64,000 bases of DNA from Nocardioides flavescens. GTDB taxonomy: Bacteria > Actinomycetota > Actinomycetes > Propionibacteriales > Nocardioidaceae. The position numbers were made by a program, and so were the translations under genes. Shown piece by piece: positions 41,586 to 51,500 of the stretch; position 1 is the first letter of the stretch, and the number at the start of each line of letters is the position of its first letter. The stretch is taken from contig NZ_WUEK01000008.1 of NCBI RefSeq assembly GCF_009823805.1, forward strand, positions 186,001-250,000, written 5' to 3'. The notes under the pieces are model-generated. The model saw only the letters and a program-made list of their open reading frames with translations, searched no databases and was not told the DNA's origin.

Positions 41586-42355
41586 GCACTCCCCTCAAGG
41601 CCGGCAACGCCCGCCTGAAGGAACTGCGTCGGCTCAGCCGCCGCTCGGTGCGCACCGAGCGGCGGCTGTTCCTCGCTGACGGCCCGAAGGCCGTGGAGGG
41701 CGCCCTGGCGGCCGGCTGCGTGGAGGAGCTCTTCCTCCGCCCCGGTGCCGAGCTCCCGCCCGGCCTCGACGGGTCCCGTCCGCAGGCGCCGGTGACCCTG
41801 GTCGAGGACCGGGCCCTGGACCTGCTGTCGGACTCCGTCACCCCCGCCGGCGTCGTCGCGCTGTGCCGCGCGATCGACGTCCCGCTCACGCAGGCCCTCG
41901 AGGGTGCCTCGCTGGTCGCCGTCTGTGCCGATGTCCGCGACCCCGGCAACGCCGGCACCGTCATCCGGTGCGCGGACGCCGCCGGCGCCGACGCCGTGGT
42001 GCTCGCCGGTGACTCGGTCGACCTCTACAACCCCAAGACGCTGCGAGCGAGCGTCGGCAGTGCGTTCCACCTGCCGGTCGCCGTCGAGCGGTCGGCGGGC
42101 GCTGCCGTGCGCGCCGTGCAGGAGGCGGGCCTCACGGTGCTCGCCACCGACGGCGCGGGGGAGGTCTCGCTCTACGACGCGCCGGTCGCCGGCCGGGTGG
42201 CGTGGCTGTTCGGCAACGAGGCCTGGGGACTCCCGGCGGAGCTGGCCGAGCTCGCCGAGCACCGGGTCGCGATCCCCATCCACGGCCGGGCCGAGAGCCT
42301 CAACCTGTCGACGGCCGCGGCGCTCTGCCTCTACGAGTCGGCACGGCGGCGCTAG
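41582..42355 (+). CDS. SpoU/TrmH-family RNA 2'-O-ribose methyltransferase
   Basis: Methylates a ribose in tRNA or rRNA with S-adenosylmethionine. The N-terminal substrate-binding domain (residues ~8-95, [30 protein letters not shown]) precedes the knotted catalytic domain with [33 protein letters not shown] and the motif [16 protein letters not shown]. The 257-residue length assumes CTG 41582, which overlaps the rplT stop (CTGA) and gives an MST start like other genes here. The first standard start, GTG 41648, would delete conserved N-terminal residues. The target base is unknown; location after rplT is common in actinobacteria. Confidence 0.9.
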   Translation: MSTPLKAGNARLKELRRLSRRSVRTERRLFLADGPKAVEGALAAGCVEELFLRPGAELPPGLDGSRPQAPVTLVEDRALDLLSDSVTPAGVVALCRAIDVPLTQALEGASLVAVCADVRDPGNAGTVIRCADAAGADAVVLAGDSVDLYNPKTLRASVGSAFHLPVAVERSAGAAVRAVQEAGLTVLATDGAGEVSLYDAPVAGRVAWLFGNEAWGLPAELAELAEHRVAIPIHGRAESLNLSTAAALCLYESARRR

Positions 42356-42356
42356 A

Positions 42357-42382
42357 CACCTGCCAAGCACCCTTGACAGGTG
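42357..42382 (+). terminator. terminator hairpin after the methyltransferase gene
   Basis: CACCTGCCAAG (42357-42367), loop CACC and CTTGACAGGTG (42372-42382) form an 11-bp stem with one mismatch, two bases after the stop codon. The rest of the gap to 42518 holds only a GC hairpin near 42470 and no recognised promoter. Confidence 0.7.
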
Positions 42383-42518
42383 GGCTGGTCCAGCTCTCAC
42401 CCGATCGGGCCGATCTGGGTGCGGCGGGTCGTGGCGAGCCTCAGGCTCTCCGAGACTGAGGCACTGACGGCGGTGACCCGCCGCCGTCGTCCCGGTCTCT
42501 CGAGGGTGGTCCCAGCCG

Positions 42519-43817
42519 ATGACGCAGCTCGCCGAACCGTCCGACCTGGTGAGCGGCTCGTCCGGCGAGCCCGCCGGCGAGCAGTGGGTCGAGGTCGTCG
42601 TGGCCCGCCAGCCCGTCGCCGACGCCACGGGGGTCGTCGTGGGCTACGAGCTGGTGCACCGCCCGGGCGGGACGGGTGCGGGACCGGACTCCGGCGCCGA
42701 GGTGGCCGGCAGTGCGATCAGCATCGCCGCCCTCCTCGGCTCGCTCGGCTTCGGCGTCGACGAGCTCGTCGGGCCGTTGACCGTGTTCTGCCGCGTTCCC
42801 CGAGAGGTGCTCTCGGGTGAGGTGCCGATCAGCCTGCCGAGCGAGCGCACCGTCCTCGACGTCCCCGCCGAGCTGCTGCTCGACCCGGTGGTGCGCGACG
42901 GGTGCCGGCAGCTGGCCGAGCAGGGGCACGACATCGCGGTCAGCGGTCTCCGAGCGCTCGCCGGGGTGCCGGGCACCGAGGTGCTGCTCTCCCTCGCCGA
43001 CCTGGTCCGCATCGACCTCGCCAGCTGCTCGCCCGAGGACGTCGCGCTCGAGGTGGAGCGTCACCGACGCGCCGACCGGGCCGTCTGGGTCGACGGGTGC
43101 GACACGCCCCAGCAGGTCGCGTGGGCGCTGGAGCAGGGGGTCGACCTGGTCCAGGGTCGCGCCGTGCACCGTCCGACGGTGGTGACCGGCAAGACCGTCG
43201 CGCCGAGTGCCCGCGCCCAGCTGCAGCTGTCGACGACGCTGCTGGGCGGTGAGGTCAGCGTCGAACGGCTCGAGACCATCCTGCGCGGCGAGCCCGCGCT
43301 CGTGGTGCAGCTGCTCAGCCTGGCCTCGCAGGGAGCGGCCGGCGGTCTGCGTCGCACCGTCCGCAGCCTGCGCGAGGCGCTGGTGCTGCTCGGCACCGAC
43401 CGACTGCGCCAGTGGGCGGGGGTCATGCTGCTGCACCGCCACAGCGACCAGCCGTCCGACGCCCTCGCGACCGGCCTCGCGCGCGCCCGCATGTGCGAGC
43501 TGCTCGCTCCGCGCCACGGCATCGACCCGGAGTTCGCCTTCACCGCCGGGCTGCTCTCGGCCGTCGACCGGGTCCTCGGCGTCCCCTCCGCGGAGGTGCG
43601 GCGCCAGCTCGAGCTCGACCCCGAGCTGGCTGCGGCCGCCTTCGACCGCACCACGCCGCTCGGGGTGCTCGTCGGCCACGTCGCGGACTACCGCGACGCC
43701 GTCGAGGTCGGCGTGCGCCCCGGCCCCGAGCTCGGCGACGTCGACCTGCTCGCCGCCATGGCGTTCTGCTGGGCCATGTCCTACGTCAACGCCGTGCACC
43801 AGGCGGCCCGCGCCTAG
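42519..43817 (+). CDS. HDOD-domain signalling protein with degenerate EAL domain
   Basis: The 432-residue protein has the YuxH-like layout: an N-terminal EAL-derived barrel (residues ~25-215) and a C-terminal HDOD domain (residues ~225-430). The EAL motif reads YELVHR and the metal-binding residues of true phosphodiesterases are not apparent, although the end of the barrel keeps GVDLVQGRAVHRP (the QGY-like segment). So it is probably a sensor or adaptor and not a cyclic-di-GMP hydrolase. HDOD part: LLGGEVSVERLETILRGEPALVVQLLSLA and LREALVLLGTDRLRQWAGVMLL. ATG 42519 follows GAGGG. Its targets are unknown. Confidence 0.85.
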   Translation: MTQLAEPSDLVSGSSGEPAGEQWVEVVVARQPVADATGVVVGYELVHRPGGTGAGPDSGAEVAGSAISIAALLGSLGFGVDELVGPLTVFCRVPREVLSGEVPISLPSERTVLDVPAELLLDPVVRDGCRQLAEQGHDIAVSGLRALAGVPGTEVLLSLADLVRIDLASCSPEDVALEVERHRRADRAVWVDGCDTPQQVAWALEQGVDLVQGRAVHRPTVVTGKTVAPSARAQLQLSTTLLGGEVSVERLETILRGEPALVVQLLSLASQGAAGGLRRTVRSLREALVLLGTDRLRQWAGVMLLHRHSDQPSDALATGLARARMCELLAPRHGIDPEFAFTAGLLSAVDRVLGVPSAEVRRQLELDPELAAAAFDRTTPLGVLVGHVADYRDAVEVGVRPGPELGDVDLLAAMAFCWAMSYVNAVHQAARA

Positions 43818-43857
43818 GTCTGCGCGCAGGACCCTGCTGGGACGGAGCAGTGCGTGC

Positions 43858-43863
43858 CAGGCT
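43858..43863 (+). promoter_or_regulatory. -10 element (CAGGCT) before the histidine kinase gene
   Basis: Six bases before ATG 43870, leaderless layout. Confidence 0.5.
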
Positions 43864-43869
43864 GGGCCC

Positions 43870-44928
43870 ATGACGAGCGTGCCGGAGTCCGGCCTCGACG
43901 CCCAGACGGTGGTCGACCTGCTGCCCGACGGCGTGGTCGTCGCCGACGCCGACGGCAGGGTCGTGGTGCTGTCCCGTGTCGCGGCGACGCTGCTGGGCGT
44001 GCCGCTCGACTCGGTCGGCCGGCCGCTCGGGGAGGTGCTCGCCCTGCGCGACCAGGACGGGCACGCCTGGGTGGACCACAACCGTCCCTACGGCGGGCTG
44101 GCGACCCGCACGGCGGTGCCCGAGCAGTCGTGGCTGCTCCCCGACGGCACCGAGGTGCTGGTCGCCGCCCGCATCCACCGCCCCGCGCTGCGCCAGCCCG
44201 TGGAACGCGTGGCCGTCAGCATCCGCTCCGGTCGCGGCCGCGAGCGGCTCGACCGCGAGCGCTCCGACCTGGTGGCGACCGTGGCCCACGAGCTGCGCTC
44301 GCCGCTGACCGGGGTCAAGGGGTTCGTGCAGGCGCTGCTCAACCGCTGGGACAAGCTGACGGACGAGCAGAAGAAGCTGATGCTCACCACCGTCTCGGCC
44401 GACTCCGACCGGCTCTCACGACTCATCGCGGAGCTCCTCGACGTCGCCCGCATCGACACCGGGCGCCTGCAGCTGCACCCGCGGCCCAGTGACGCCGCGG
44501 CCCTCGCCCGGCGCATCGTGGACTCGGTCTCCGCCGGCACCGCACGGCCGATCGAGCTGGACGTCGAGGGGCCGCTGCCCGAGATCCACGCCGACCCCGA
44601 CAAGTTCACCCAGGTCGTCACCAACCTCGTCGAGAACGCCGTGCGCCACGGCGAGGGCACCGTGCGAGTCGCCCTCGAGCCCCTCGAGGGGTCGGCTCCC
44701 GGGGTGCGGATCACCGTCGACGACGAGGGGGAGGGGATCCCCGACGAGCTGCACCGCCGGGTCTTCACCAAGTTCTGGAAGGGCGGTGCCCGCGGCGGGT
44801 CCGGGCTCGGTCTCTACCTGGTGGGCGGTCTCACCAAGGCCCACGACGGCACCGTCACCATCACCGGCTCGCCCAGCGGGGGCGCACGGATCGTCGTCAC
44901 CTGGCCCAGCTCCGAGCCGGACCTCTGA
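43870..44928 (+). CDS. PAS-domain sensor histidine kinase (soluble)
   Basis: The 352-residue protein has no membrane segment. A PAS domain covers residues ~10-115 (LLPDGVVVADADGRVVVLSRVAATLLGV), followed by the HisKA phosphoacceptor helix LVATVAHELRSPLTGVKGF (His near residue 140) and the HATPase: N-box VVTNLVENAVRHG, G1 DDEGEGIP, F-box VFTKFWKG and G2 GSGLGLYLVGG. All catalytic boxes are intact. No response regulator gene is adjacent, so it is an orphan kinase that senses a cytosolic cue. ATG 43870 follows CAGGCT by six bases. Confidence 0.92.
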   Translation: MTSVPESGLDAQTVVDLLPDGVVVADADGRVVVLSRVAATLLGVPLDSVGRPLGEVLALRDQDGHAWVDHNRPYGGLATRTAVPEQSWLLPDGTEVLVAARIHRPALRQPVERVAVSIRSGRGRERLDRERSDLVATVAHELRSPLTGVKGFVQALLNRWDKLTDEQKKLMLTTVSADSDRLSRLIAELLDVARIDTGRLQLHPRPSDAAALARRIVDSVSAGTARPIELDVEGPLPEIHADPDKFTQVVTNLVENAVRHGEGTVRVALEPLEGSAPGVRITVDDEGEGIPDELHRRVFTKFWKGGARGGSGLGLYLVGGLTKAHDGTVTITGSPSGGARIVVTWPSSEPDL

Positions 44929-44960
44929 CAACCGGTTCGCGGCGCCCGGTCGTGGCTTCC

Positions 44961-44966
44961 TAGACT
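44961..44966 (+). promoter_or_regulatory. -10 element (TAGACT) before pheS
   Basis: Seven bases before GTG 44974; predicts a leaderless pheST mRNA, so neither a T-box nor a leader peptide can act here. Confidence 0.6.
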
Positions 44967-44973
44967 CGGGGCC

Positions 44974-46071
44974 GTGTCCGGACCCAACACCGACTTCGAC
45001 CCCGTGGAGGTGGCTGCCCTGCAACCCGAGGAGGTCGAGTCCGCCCGTGACGAGGCGCTCGCGGCCGTCGCCGCCGCCCGTGACCTCGCCGAGCTGAAGC
45101 AGGTGCGGATCGACCACACCGGCGACCGCTCGCCGCTCGCCCTCGCCAACCGCGAGATCGGCGCGCTGCCGCCGCAGGCCCGCAAGGACGCCGGTCAGCG
45201 CGTGGGTCAGGCACGGGGCGCGGTGTCGAAGGCGCTCGGCGAGCGCCAGGCGGTGCTGGAGGCCGAGCACGAGGAGCGGATGCTCGTCGAGGAGACGGTC
45301 GACGTCACGCTGCCGACGGACCGGCGCCGCCGTGGTGGTCGCCACCCGATCACGCTGCAGTCCGAGCTGATCGCCGACATCTTCGTCGCGATGGGCTGGG
45401 AGATCGCCGAGGGACCGGTCGTCGAGGCCGAGTGGCTCAACTTCGACGCCCTCAACCTCGGTCCCGACCACCCGGCGCGCACCATGCAGGACACGTTCTG
45501 GACCGAGCCCGCCGAGCGCCACGTCGTGCTGCGCACGCAGACCAGCCCGGTCCAGGCCCGCACGATGCTCACCCGCACGCCTCCCATCTACGTCGCGTGC
45601 CCCGGGCGGGTCTTCCGCACCGACGAGTACGACGCCACGCACAGCCCGATGTTCCACCAGGTCGAGGGGCTCGTCGTCGACGAGGGCATCACCATGGCCC
45701 ACCTCAAGGGCTCGCTCGACCACCTCGCCGCGCAGCTGTTCGGCGAGGGCATCGACACGCGCTTCCGCCCGTCGTACTTCCCCTTCACCGAGCCGTCGGC
45801 CGAGGTCGACGTGCGCTGCTTCGTCTGCCGCGGCGTCGACTCCGACGCCTGCCGCACCTGCCGGGGCGAGGGCTGGATCGAGTGGGGCGGCTGCGGCGTG
45901 GTCAACCCGCGGGTGCTGGTCGCCTGCGGCGTCGACCCGGAGCGCTACGCGGGCTTCGCCTTCGGCATGGGCATCGACCGCAGCTTCATGTTCCGCCACA
46001 GCCTGGAGGACCTGCGACCGCTCTTCGAGGGCGACGTCCGCTTCAGCTCGGCGTTCGGGACGGAGATCTGA
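44974..46071 (+). CDS. pheS: phenylalanyl-tRNA synthetase alpha subunit
   Basis: Catalytic chain of PheRS. The N-terminal coiled coil (residues ~15-95) is followed by the class II core: motif 1 GRRHPITLQSELIADIF with MQDTFWTE, motif 2 ACPGRVFRTDEYDATHSPMFHQVEGL, and motif 3 FAFGMGIDRSFMFRH. A CFVCRGVDSDACRTCRGEG stretch gives a pair of CxxC motifs between motifs 2 and 3, more Cys-rich than usual and possibly a zinc site. Length is 365 residues. GTG 44974 is fixed by the -10 spacing. It overlaps pheT by one base (TGATG). Confidence 0.97.
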   Translation: MSGPNTDFDPVEVAALQPEEVESARDEALAAVAAARDLAELKQVRIDHTGDRSPLALANREIGALPPQARKDAGQRVGQARGAVSKALGERQAVLEAEHEERMLVEETVDVTLPTDRRRRGGRHPITLQSELIADIFVAMGWEIAEGPVVEAEWLNFDALNLGPDHPARTMQDTFWTEPAERHVVLRTQTSPVQARTMLTRTPPIYVACPGRVFRTDEYDATHSPMFHQVEGLVVDEGITMAHLKGSLDHLAAQLFGEGIDTRFRPSYFPFTEPSAEVDVRCFVCRGVDSDACRTCRGEGWIEWGGCGVVNPRVLVACGVDPERYAGFAFGMGIDRSFMFRHSLEDLRPLFEGDVRFSSAFGTEI

Positions 46072-48557
46072 TGAAGGCGCCCAAGTCCTGGATCCTCGAC
46101 TACGTCGACGTGCCCGAGGGGACGACCACCGAGGAGCTCACCGCGCGGCTGACCGCGACCGGTCTCAAGCTCGAGGCGATCGAGTCGGCCGGGGCCGACA
46201 TCAGCGGCCCCCTCGTGGTGGGTCGCGTGCTCACCCGCGACCCGGAGCCGCAGAAGAACGGCAAGACGATCAACTGGTGCACCGTCGACGTCGGCGACGC
46301 CAACGGCACCGGTGAGCCGCAGGGCATCGTCTGCGGCGCGCACAACTTCGAGGCGGGCGACCTCGTCGTGGTCGTCCTGCCCGGGGGCGTGCTCCCCGGC
46401 GGCTTCGAGATCAGCGCGCGCAAGACCTACGGCCACGTCTCCGCCGGCATGATCTGCTCGGCCCGCGAGCTCGGTCTCGGGGAGGACCACGACGGGATCA
46501 TCGTGCTGCCGGAGGGCGCCGGCGAGCCGGGCCAGGACGTCCGCGGCATCCTCGGTCTCGACGAGGAGGTCATCGAGCTCGAGGTCAACCCCGACCGCGC
46601 CTACGGCCTCTCGCTGCGCGGCATCGCCCGCGACGTGGCGCTCTCGGTCCCGGGGGCCAGCGGCTTCCGCGACCCGGCCCTGCGCGACACCCCGCCCGCC
46701 GACGACGGCGGCCACCCGGTCCGCGTCGAGGACCCGACCGGGTGCCCGGTCTTCGTGGCCCGCACCGTCACCGGCTTCGACCCGGCCGCGCCGACGCCGG
46801 AGTTCATCTCCCAGCGCATCACGGCGGGCGGGATGCGACCGATCTCGCTCGCCGTCGACGTGACCAACTACGTCATGCTCGAGACCGGTCGTCCCATCCA
46901 CGGCTACGACGCCGACAAGGTGCAGGGCACCGTCGTCGTGCGTCGCGCCGCCGCGGGCGAGAAGGTCACGACCCTCGACGGCACCGTGCGCACGCTGGCG
47001 GCCGAGGACCTCGTCGTCTGCGACGACTCGGGCCCCATCGGCCTGGGCGGCGTCATGGGCGGCGAGAGCACCGAGATCTCGGAATCCACCACCCGCGTCC
47101 TCGTCGAGTCGGCCCACTGGGACGCCGTCTCGATGTTCCGCACCGGCCGCCGCCACAAGATCACCTCCGAGGCCGGCAAGCGCAACGAGCGCGGCGCCGA
47201 CCCGACGATCTGCGAGGCCGCCGCCGACCGCGTCGTCGAGCTCCTGACGACGTACGGCGGCGCGACGGCCGAGCCCGGCGTCACCGTCGTCGGCACCCCG
47301 CCGAGGCCGCCCACGATCCGCATGGCGCTGGACCTGCCGGCCCGCGTCTCGGGGCTGGCCGTCGACGCCGACACGGTGGTCCGCCACCTCGAGGCCAACG
47401 GGTGCACCGTCGACGTCGAGGGCGACACCCTCACCGCGACCCCGCCGCCGTGGCGTCCCGACATCACCGACCCGCACGACCTGGTCGAGGAGGTCGTGCG
47501 GCTCGTGGGCTACGACACGATCCCGTCGGTGCTGCCCCCGGCGCCCGGCGGCCGCGGCCTGACCCGCCCGCAGCAGCTGCGCCGCCGCATCGGGCGCACG
47601 CTGGCCGGCGCCGGCTGGGTGGAGGTCGTCGACTTCCCGTTCGTCGGCCAGGGTGACCTCGACGCCCTCGGCCTGTCGGCCGACGACCCCCGCCGGTCCC
47701 TGCTGCGGCTGTCCAACCCGCTGAGCACCGAGGCGCCGGCCATGACCACGACGCTGCTCCCGGCGCTGCTGCGCACCGCCGGCCGCAACGTCGGGCTCGG
47801 CACCTCGTCGGTCGCGGTGTTCGAGACCGCGACGGTGACGCTGCCGCACACCAGCGAGCCGGCGCCGATCCTCCCGGTCGACCGCCGTCCGAGCGACGAC
47901 GAGCTCGCCACGCTCGAGTCGGCGCTGCCCGCGCAGCCGCTCCACCTCGGCCTGGTCGCCACCGGCGAGGCCGAGCCGGCCGGCTGGTGGGGCGCGGGTC
48001 GGGCCGTCGCGTGGTCCGACGCCGTCGAGGCCGTCCGGACGGTGGCCGACGCCCTCGGCCTCGAGCTCGAGGTGCGCCCCGCGTCCCTCGCGCCGTGGCA
48101 CCCCGGCCGGTGTGCCGAGCTCCGGCTCGGTGACGTCGTCGTGGGCCACGCCGGGGAGCTGCACCCGCAGGTCTGCGCCACCTTCGGGCTGCCCCCGCGC
48201 TCCGTCGCCGCCGAGGCCGACCTCGACGTCCTCATCGAGCACGCCGTCCACCTCCGCCCGGCGACCGTCTTCTCGACGTACCCCGCCGCCAAGGAGGACG
48301 TCGCCGTGGTCGTCGACGAGTCGGTGCCCGCCGCCGACGTCGAGGCCGCGCTGCGCGACGGCGCGCCCGAACTCCTCGAGTCGATCCGGCTCTTTGACGT
48401 CTACCGCAGCGAGCAGCTGGGCGAGGGGCGCAAGTCCCTGGCCTTCGCGCTCAGGTTCCGCGCACCAGACCGCACGCTCACCGAGCAGGAGACCGGGGCC
48501 GCCCGCGACGCCGCCGTCGCCCTCGCCGCCGAGCGCTGCGGCGCGGTGCAGCGGTAA
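46071..48557 (+). CDS. pheT: phenylalanyl-tRNA synthetase beta subunit
   Basis: Editing and tRNA-binding chain of the heterotetramer. The 828-residue protein has the N-terminal EMAP-like tRNA-binding domain (residues ~40-150, VVGRVLTRDPEPQKNGKTINWCTVD), the B3/B4 editing domain (PISLAVDVTNYVMLETGRPIHGYDADK), B5, the degenerate synthetase core (GWVEVVDFPFVGQ, RLSNPLSTEAPAMTTTLLP) and the C-terminal ferredoxin-like anticodon-binding domain (TYPAAKEDVAVVVD). Normal length and architecture. Confidence 0.97.
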   Translation: MKAPKSWILDYVDVPEGTTTEELTARLTATGLKLEAIESAGADISGPLVVGRVLTRDPEPQKNGKTINWCTVDVGDANGTGEPQGIVCGAHNFEAGDLVVVVLPGGVLPGGFEISARKTYGHVSAGMICSARELGLGEDHDGIIVLPEGAGEPGQDVRGILGLDEEVIELEVNPDRAYGLSLRGIARDVALSVPGASGFRDPALRDTPPADDGGHPVRVEDPTGCPVFVARTVTGFDPAAPTPEFISQRITAGGMRPISLAVDVTNYVMLETGRPIHGYDADKVQGTVVVRRAAAGEKVTTLDGTVRTLAAEDLVVCDDSGPIGLGGVMGGESTEISESTTRVLVESAHWDAVSMFRTGRRHKITSEAGKRNERGADPTICEAAADRVVELLTTYGGATAEPGVTVVGTPPRPPTIRMALDLPARVSGLAVDADTVVRHLEANGCTVDVEGDTLTATPPPWRPDITDPHDLVEEVVRLVGYDTIPSVLPPAPGGRGLTRPQQLRRRIGRTLAGAGWVEVVDFPFVGQGDLDALGLSADDPRRSLLRLSNPLSTEAPAMTTTLLPALLRTAGRNVGLGTSSVAVFETATVTLPHTSEPAPILPVDRRPSDDELATLESALPAQPLHLGLVATGEAEPAGWWGAGRAVAWSDAVEAVRTVADALGLELEVRPASLAPWHPGRCAELRLGDVVVGHAGELHPQVCATFGLPPRSVAAEADLDVLIEHAVHLRPATVFSTYPAAKEDVAVVVDESVPAADVEAALRDGAPELLESIRLFDVYRSEQLGEGRKSLAFALRFRAPDRTLTEQETGAARDAAVALAAERCGAVQR

Positions 48558-48571
48558 CGGCGCCGGTCCCC

Positions 48572-51500
48572 GTGCCCACCGCGGTCCGCCTCGAGCTCCT
48601 CGACGACCCGCGGTGGTCGGGCGCGGCCCTGTCGGGCGGGCGCACCCACACCCTGCTGGCGGCGCTGGCGCTGGCGGGTGGACGCGCGGTCGCCGACGAC
48701 CGGCTGGTCGAGGACGTCTGGGACGGGGTGGAGGCACCGGCCAACCCGGCCAAGGCGCTGCAGGTGGTGGTCTCGCGCACCCGGTCGCAGACGGCGGCCG
48801 GGGTGGTCGAGCGCGTCGACGGCGGCTACCGCCTGGGCCTCGAGGCCGACGAGGTGGACGCCCTCGCGCTCGACCGGGCCGTCCGCGAGGCCCGGGAGGC
48901 GGAGTCCCGCGGTGAGCAGGTGGGCGCCCGTGACCGGGCCCGCGCGGCGCTCGCCCTGACCGTCGCCGAGGGTCGTGACGGCGCCCTGGGTGTCCTGCGG
49001 CAGCGCGCCGAGGAGCAGCGCGCTGTGGCGCGGGCCGTCCTGGGCCGGGCGCTGTCGGCGCTGGGGGAGCACGACGAGGCCCTGGCGCTGCTCGACGGCT
49101 GCCCCGACGACGAGCCGACCGTGGTGGCCCTGCTGCGCTCGACGGCCGCCGCGCGCGGCGTACCCGCCGCCCTGGAGCGCTTCGAGCGCCACCGCGGTGA
49201 CCTGGCGGACCGGCTCGGCGTCGATCCGGGCCCGCAGCTGCAGGCGTTGCACGCCGAGCTGCTCGCCTCCGACCGGCCCGTCCGCGAGGGCGTGAGGTAC
49301 GCCGCGAGCGAGCTGGTCGGGCGCGACGAGGACCTCCGCGCCCTGCGCGCTGCCGTGCGCGAGTCGCGGGTCGTGTCGATCCTCGGTCCGGGCGGGCTCG
49401 GCAAGACCACGCTTGCCCACCTGCTCGGTCTCGAGGCCGAGCAGCCGGTCGTGCGCTTCGTGGAGCTGGTGGGCGTCTCGGCGCCCGAGGACCTCGTCGG
49501 CGAGGTCGGCTCGGCGCTCGGGGTGCGCGACTCGCTGAGCGGTCGCAGCGTCCTGACGCCCGACCAGCGCGCCGACGTGCGCACCCGCATCGCGCACCTG
49601 CTCGACCAGGCACCGACGCTGCTCGTGCTCGACAACTGCGAGCAGGTCGTGGGTGCCGTCGCCGACCTGGTCGCCCACCTGGTCGCGACCTGTCGCCGGC
49701 TGCGGGTGGTCACGACGACGCGCGCCCCGCTCGCGATCGCCGCCGAGCGGGTCTTCGCGCTCGGCCAGCTCGACGACGACGCGGCCGCCGCGCTGTTCGT
49801 GCGCCGGGCGGCGTCCGCGCGACCGGGTGTGGCGCTCGATCCCGACGCCGTGCGCCGTGTCGTACGCCGACTCGACGGCTTGCCGCTCGCCGTCGAGCTG
49901 GCCGCGGCCCGGGTGCGGTCGATGTCGGTCGAGGACGTCGACCGACGCCTCGTGGACCGGTTCGCCCTGCTGCGAGGAGGAGACCGCAGCGCCCCCGACC
50001 GCCACCAGACCCTCCTCGCGGTGCTCGACTGGTCGTGGAACCTCCTCGACGAGTCGCAGCGGCGCGCGGTGCGCTGGCTGTCGGTCTTCCCCGACGGCTT
50101 CACGCTCTCGGCGGCCGAGCACCTGCTCGGGCCGGGCGCGGTCGACGACGTGCCGGCACTGGTGGACCAGTCGCTGCTGAGCGTCCTCGACGTCGACGGC
50201 TCGGTGCGCTTCCGGATGCTCGAGACCGTGCGCGAGTTCGGCCGGATGCAGCTGGTGGGCGCAGGAGAGGACGCCGCCGCGCGCGCCGGCCTGCTCACCT
50301 GGGCCCGCGAGCGCAGCCGGGTGTGGAGCTCCGCGCTCTGGTCGAGTGAGCAGGTGGAGACGGTCCGCGCGGTGGCCGTCGAGGAGAGCAATCTCTCCGA
50401 CTGCCTGCGCGACGCGCTCGTCGCGGAGGACCCGGCGGCCGTCGCCGACCTCGTGGCCCTCCTCGCGACGTTCTGGACCATCCGCGGGGAGCACTCCCGC
50501 GTCATCGCCGTGACCCCGGCCGTCGACCGCGTCTTCGACGGCTGGACGCCGGGTCCCGACGAGGTGGGGTCCGCGCTGGCCGGAGCCGCCGTCGTCGTCA
50601 TGAACGCCGTGCCGGGCGACCCGGGCATCGCCAGCAGCTGCGCCGAACTGCTGCGACGCAGCGGCGCGAACGCGGACCAACGCTCACGCGGCATCGTGGC
50701 CGTGCTCGCCGCGCTGGACCTCGTCGGTGACGGAGTCGCGGCGAGCCTGGGGGAGGTGGCGGCGGGCGAGGACCGCATCGCCTCGGTCGTCGCGCGGATG
50801 TGGACCGCCCACCAGCGCGAGAACGACGGCGACCCGCAGGCGGCGATCGCCGAGGCGAGCGCAGGACTGGCCCGCACCCGGGCCGACCTCGACGGCCCGT
50901 GGCTCGCCGCGGGGCTGCGCACCATGGTGGCCTCGCTCCACGCCCAGCTCGGCGACCACGCGGCGGCCGCCGAGCAGGCACGGCTCGCGCTCACCGACCT
51001 CGACGCCCTCGACGCCGTCGACGACGCGGTGCAGGTGCGCTCGCTGCTGGCGCTCGACGCGCTCACCCGGGGCGACCTCGGATCGGTCGAGCACCTGCTG
51101 GCCGAGATCGACGCGCTCGGTCGTCGCCGGACCGAGGGCCCCTACGGCGGGGCGATCGGCACCGGCACCATCCGCGCCGAGCTCGCCCTCGTCCGCGGCG
51201 AGACGTCGCAGGGGCTCGCCCTCTACCGCGAGGCCGTGGCCCGGGTGGGCGAGGCGTCCTACCCCTCGATGTTCCCCGCCGGCGCCGAGCCCTGGGTGCT
51301 CTTCGTCGAGAGCGCCGCCGTCGCGGCGTACGCCCGCTCCGGCGCGAGCGGCGAGGGCCGCGACCTGTTCGACGACCTGCGGGCCAAGGTGCCGGCGGCC
51401 CTGGGCGCCGCCAGCCCCCAGGTCGGCTTCCAGGTCGGCTCCCAGGTCGACTTCCCGATCACCGGCACGGTGTTGTTCGCCGTGGGCAGCTGGGCGCTCC

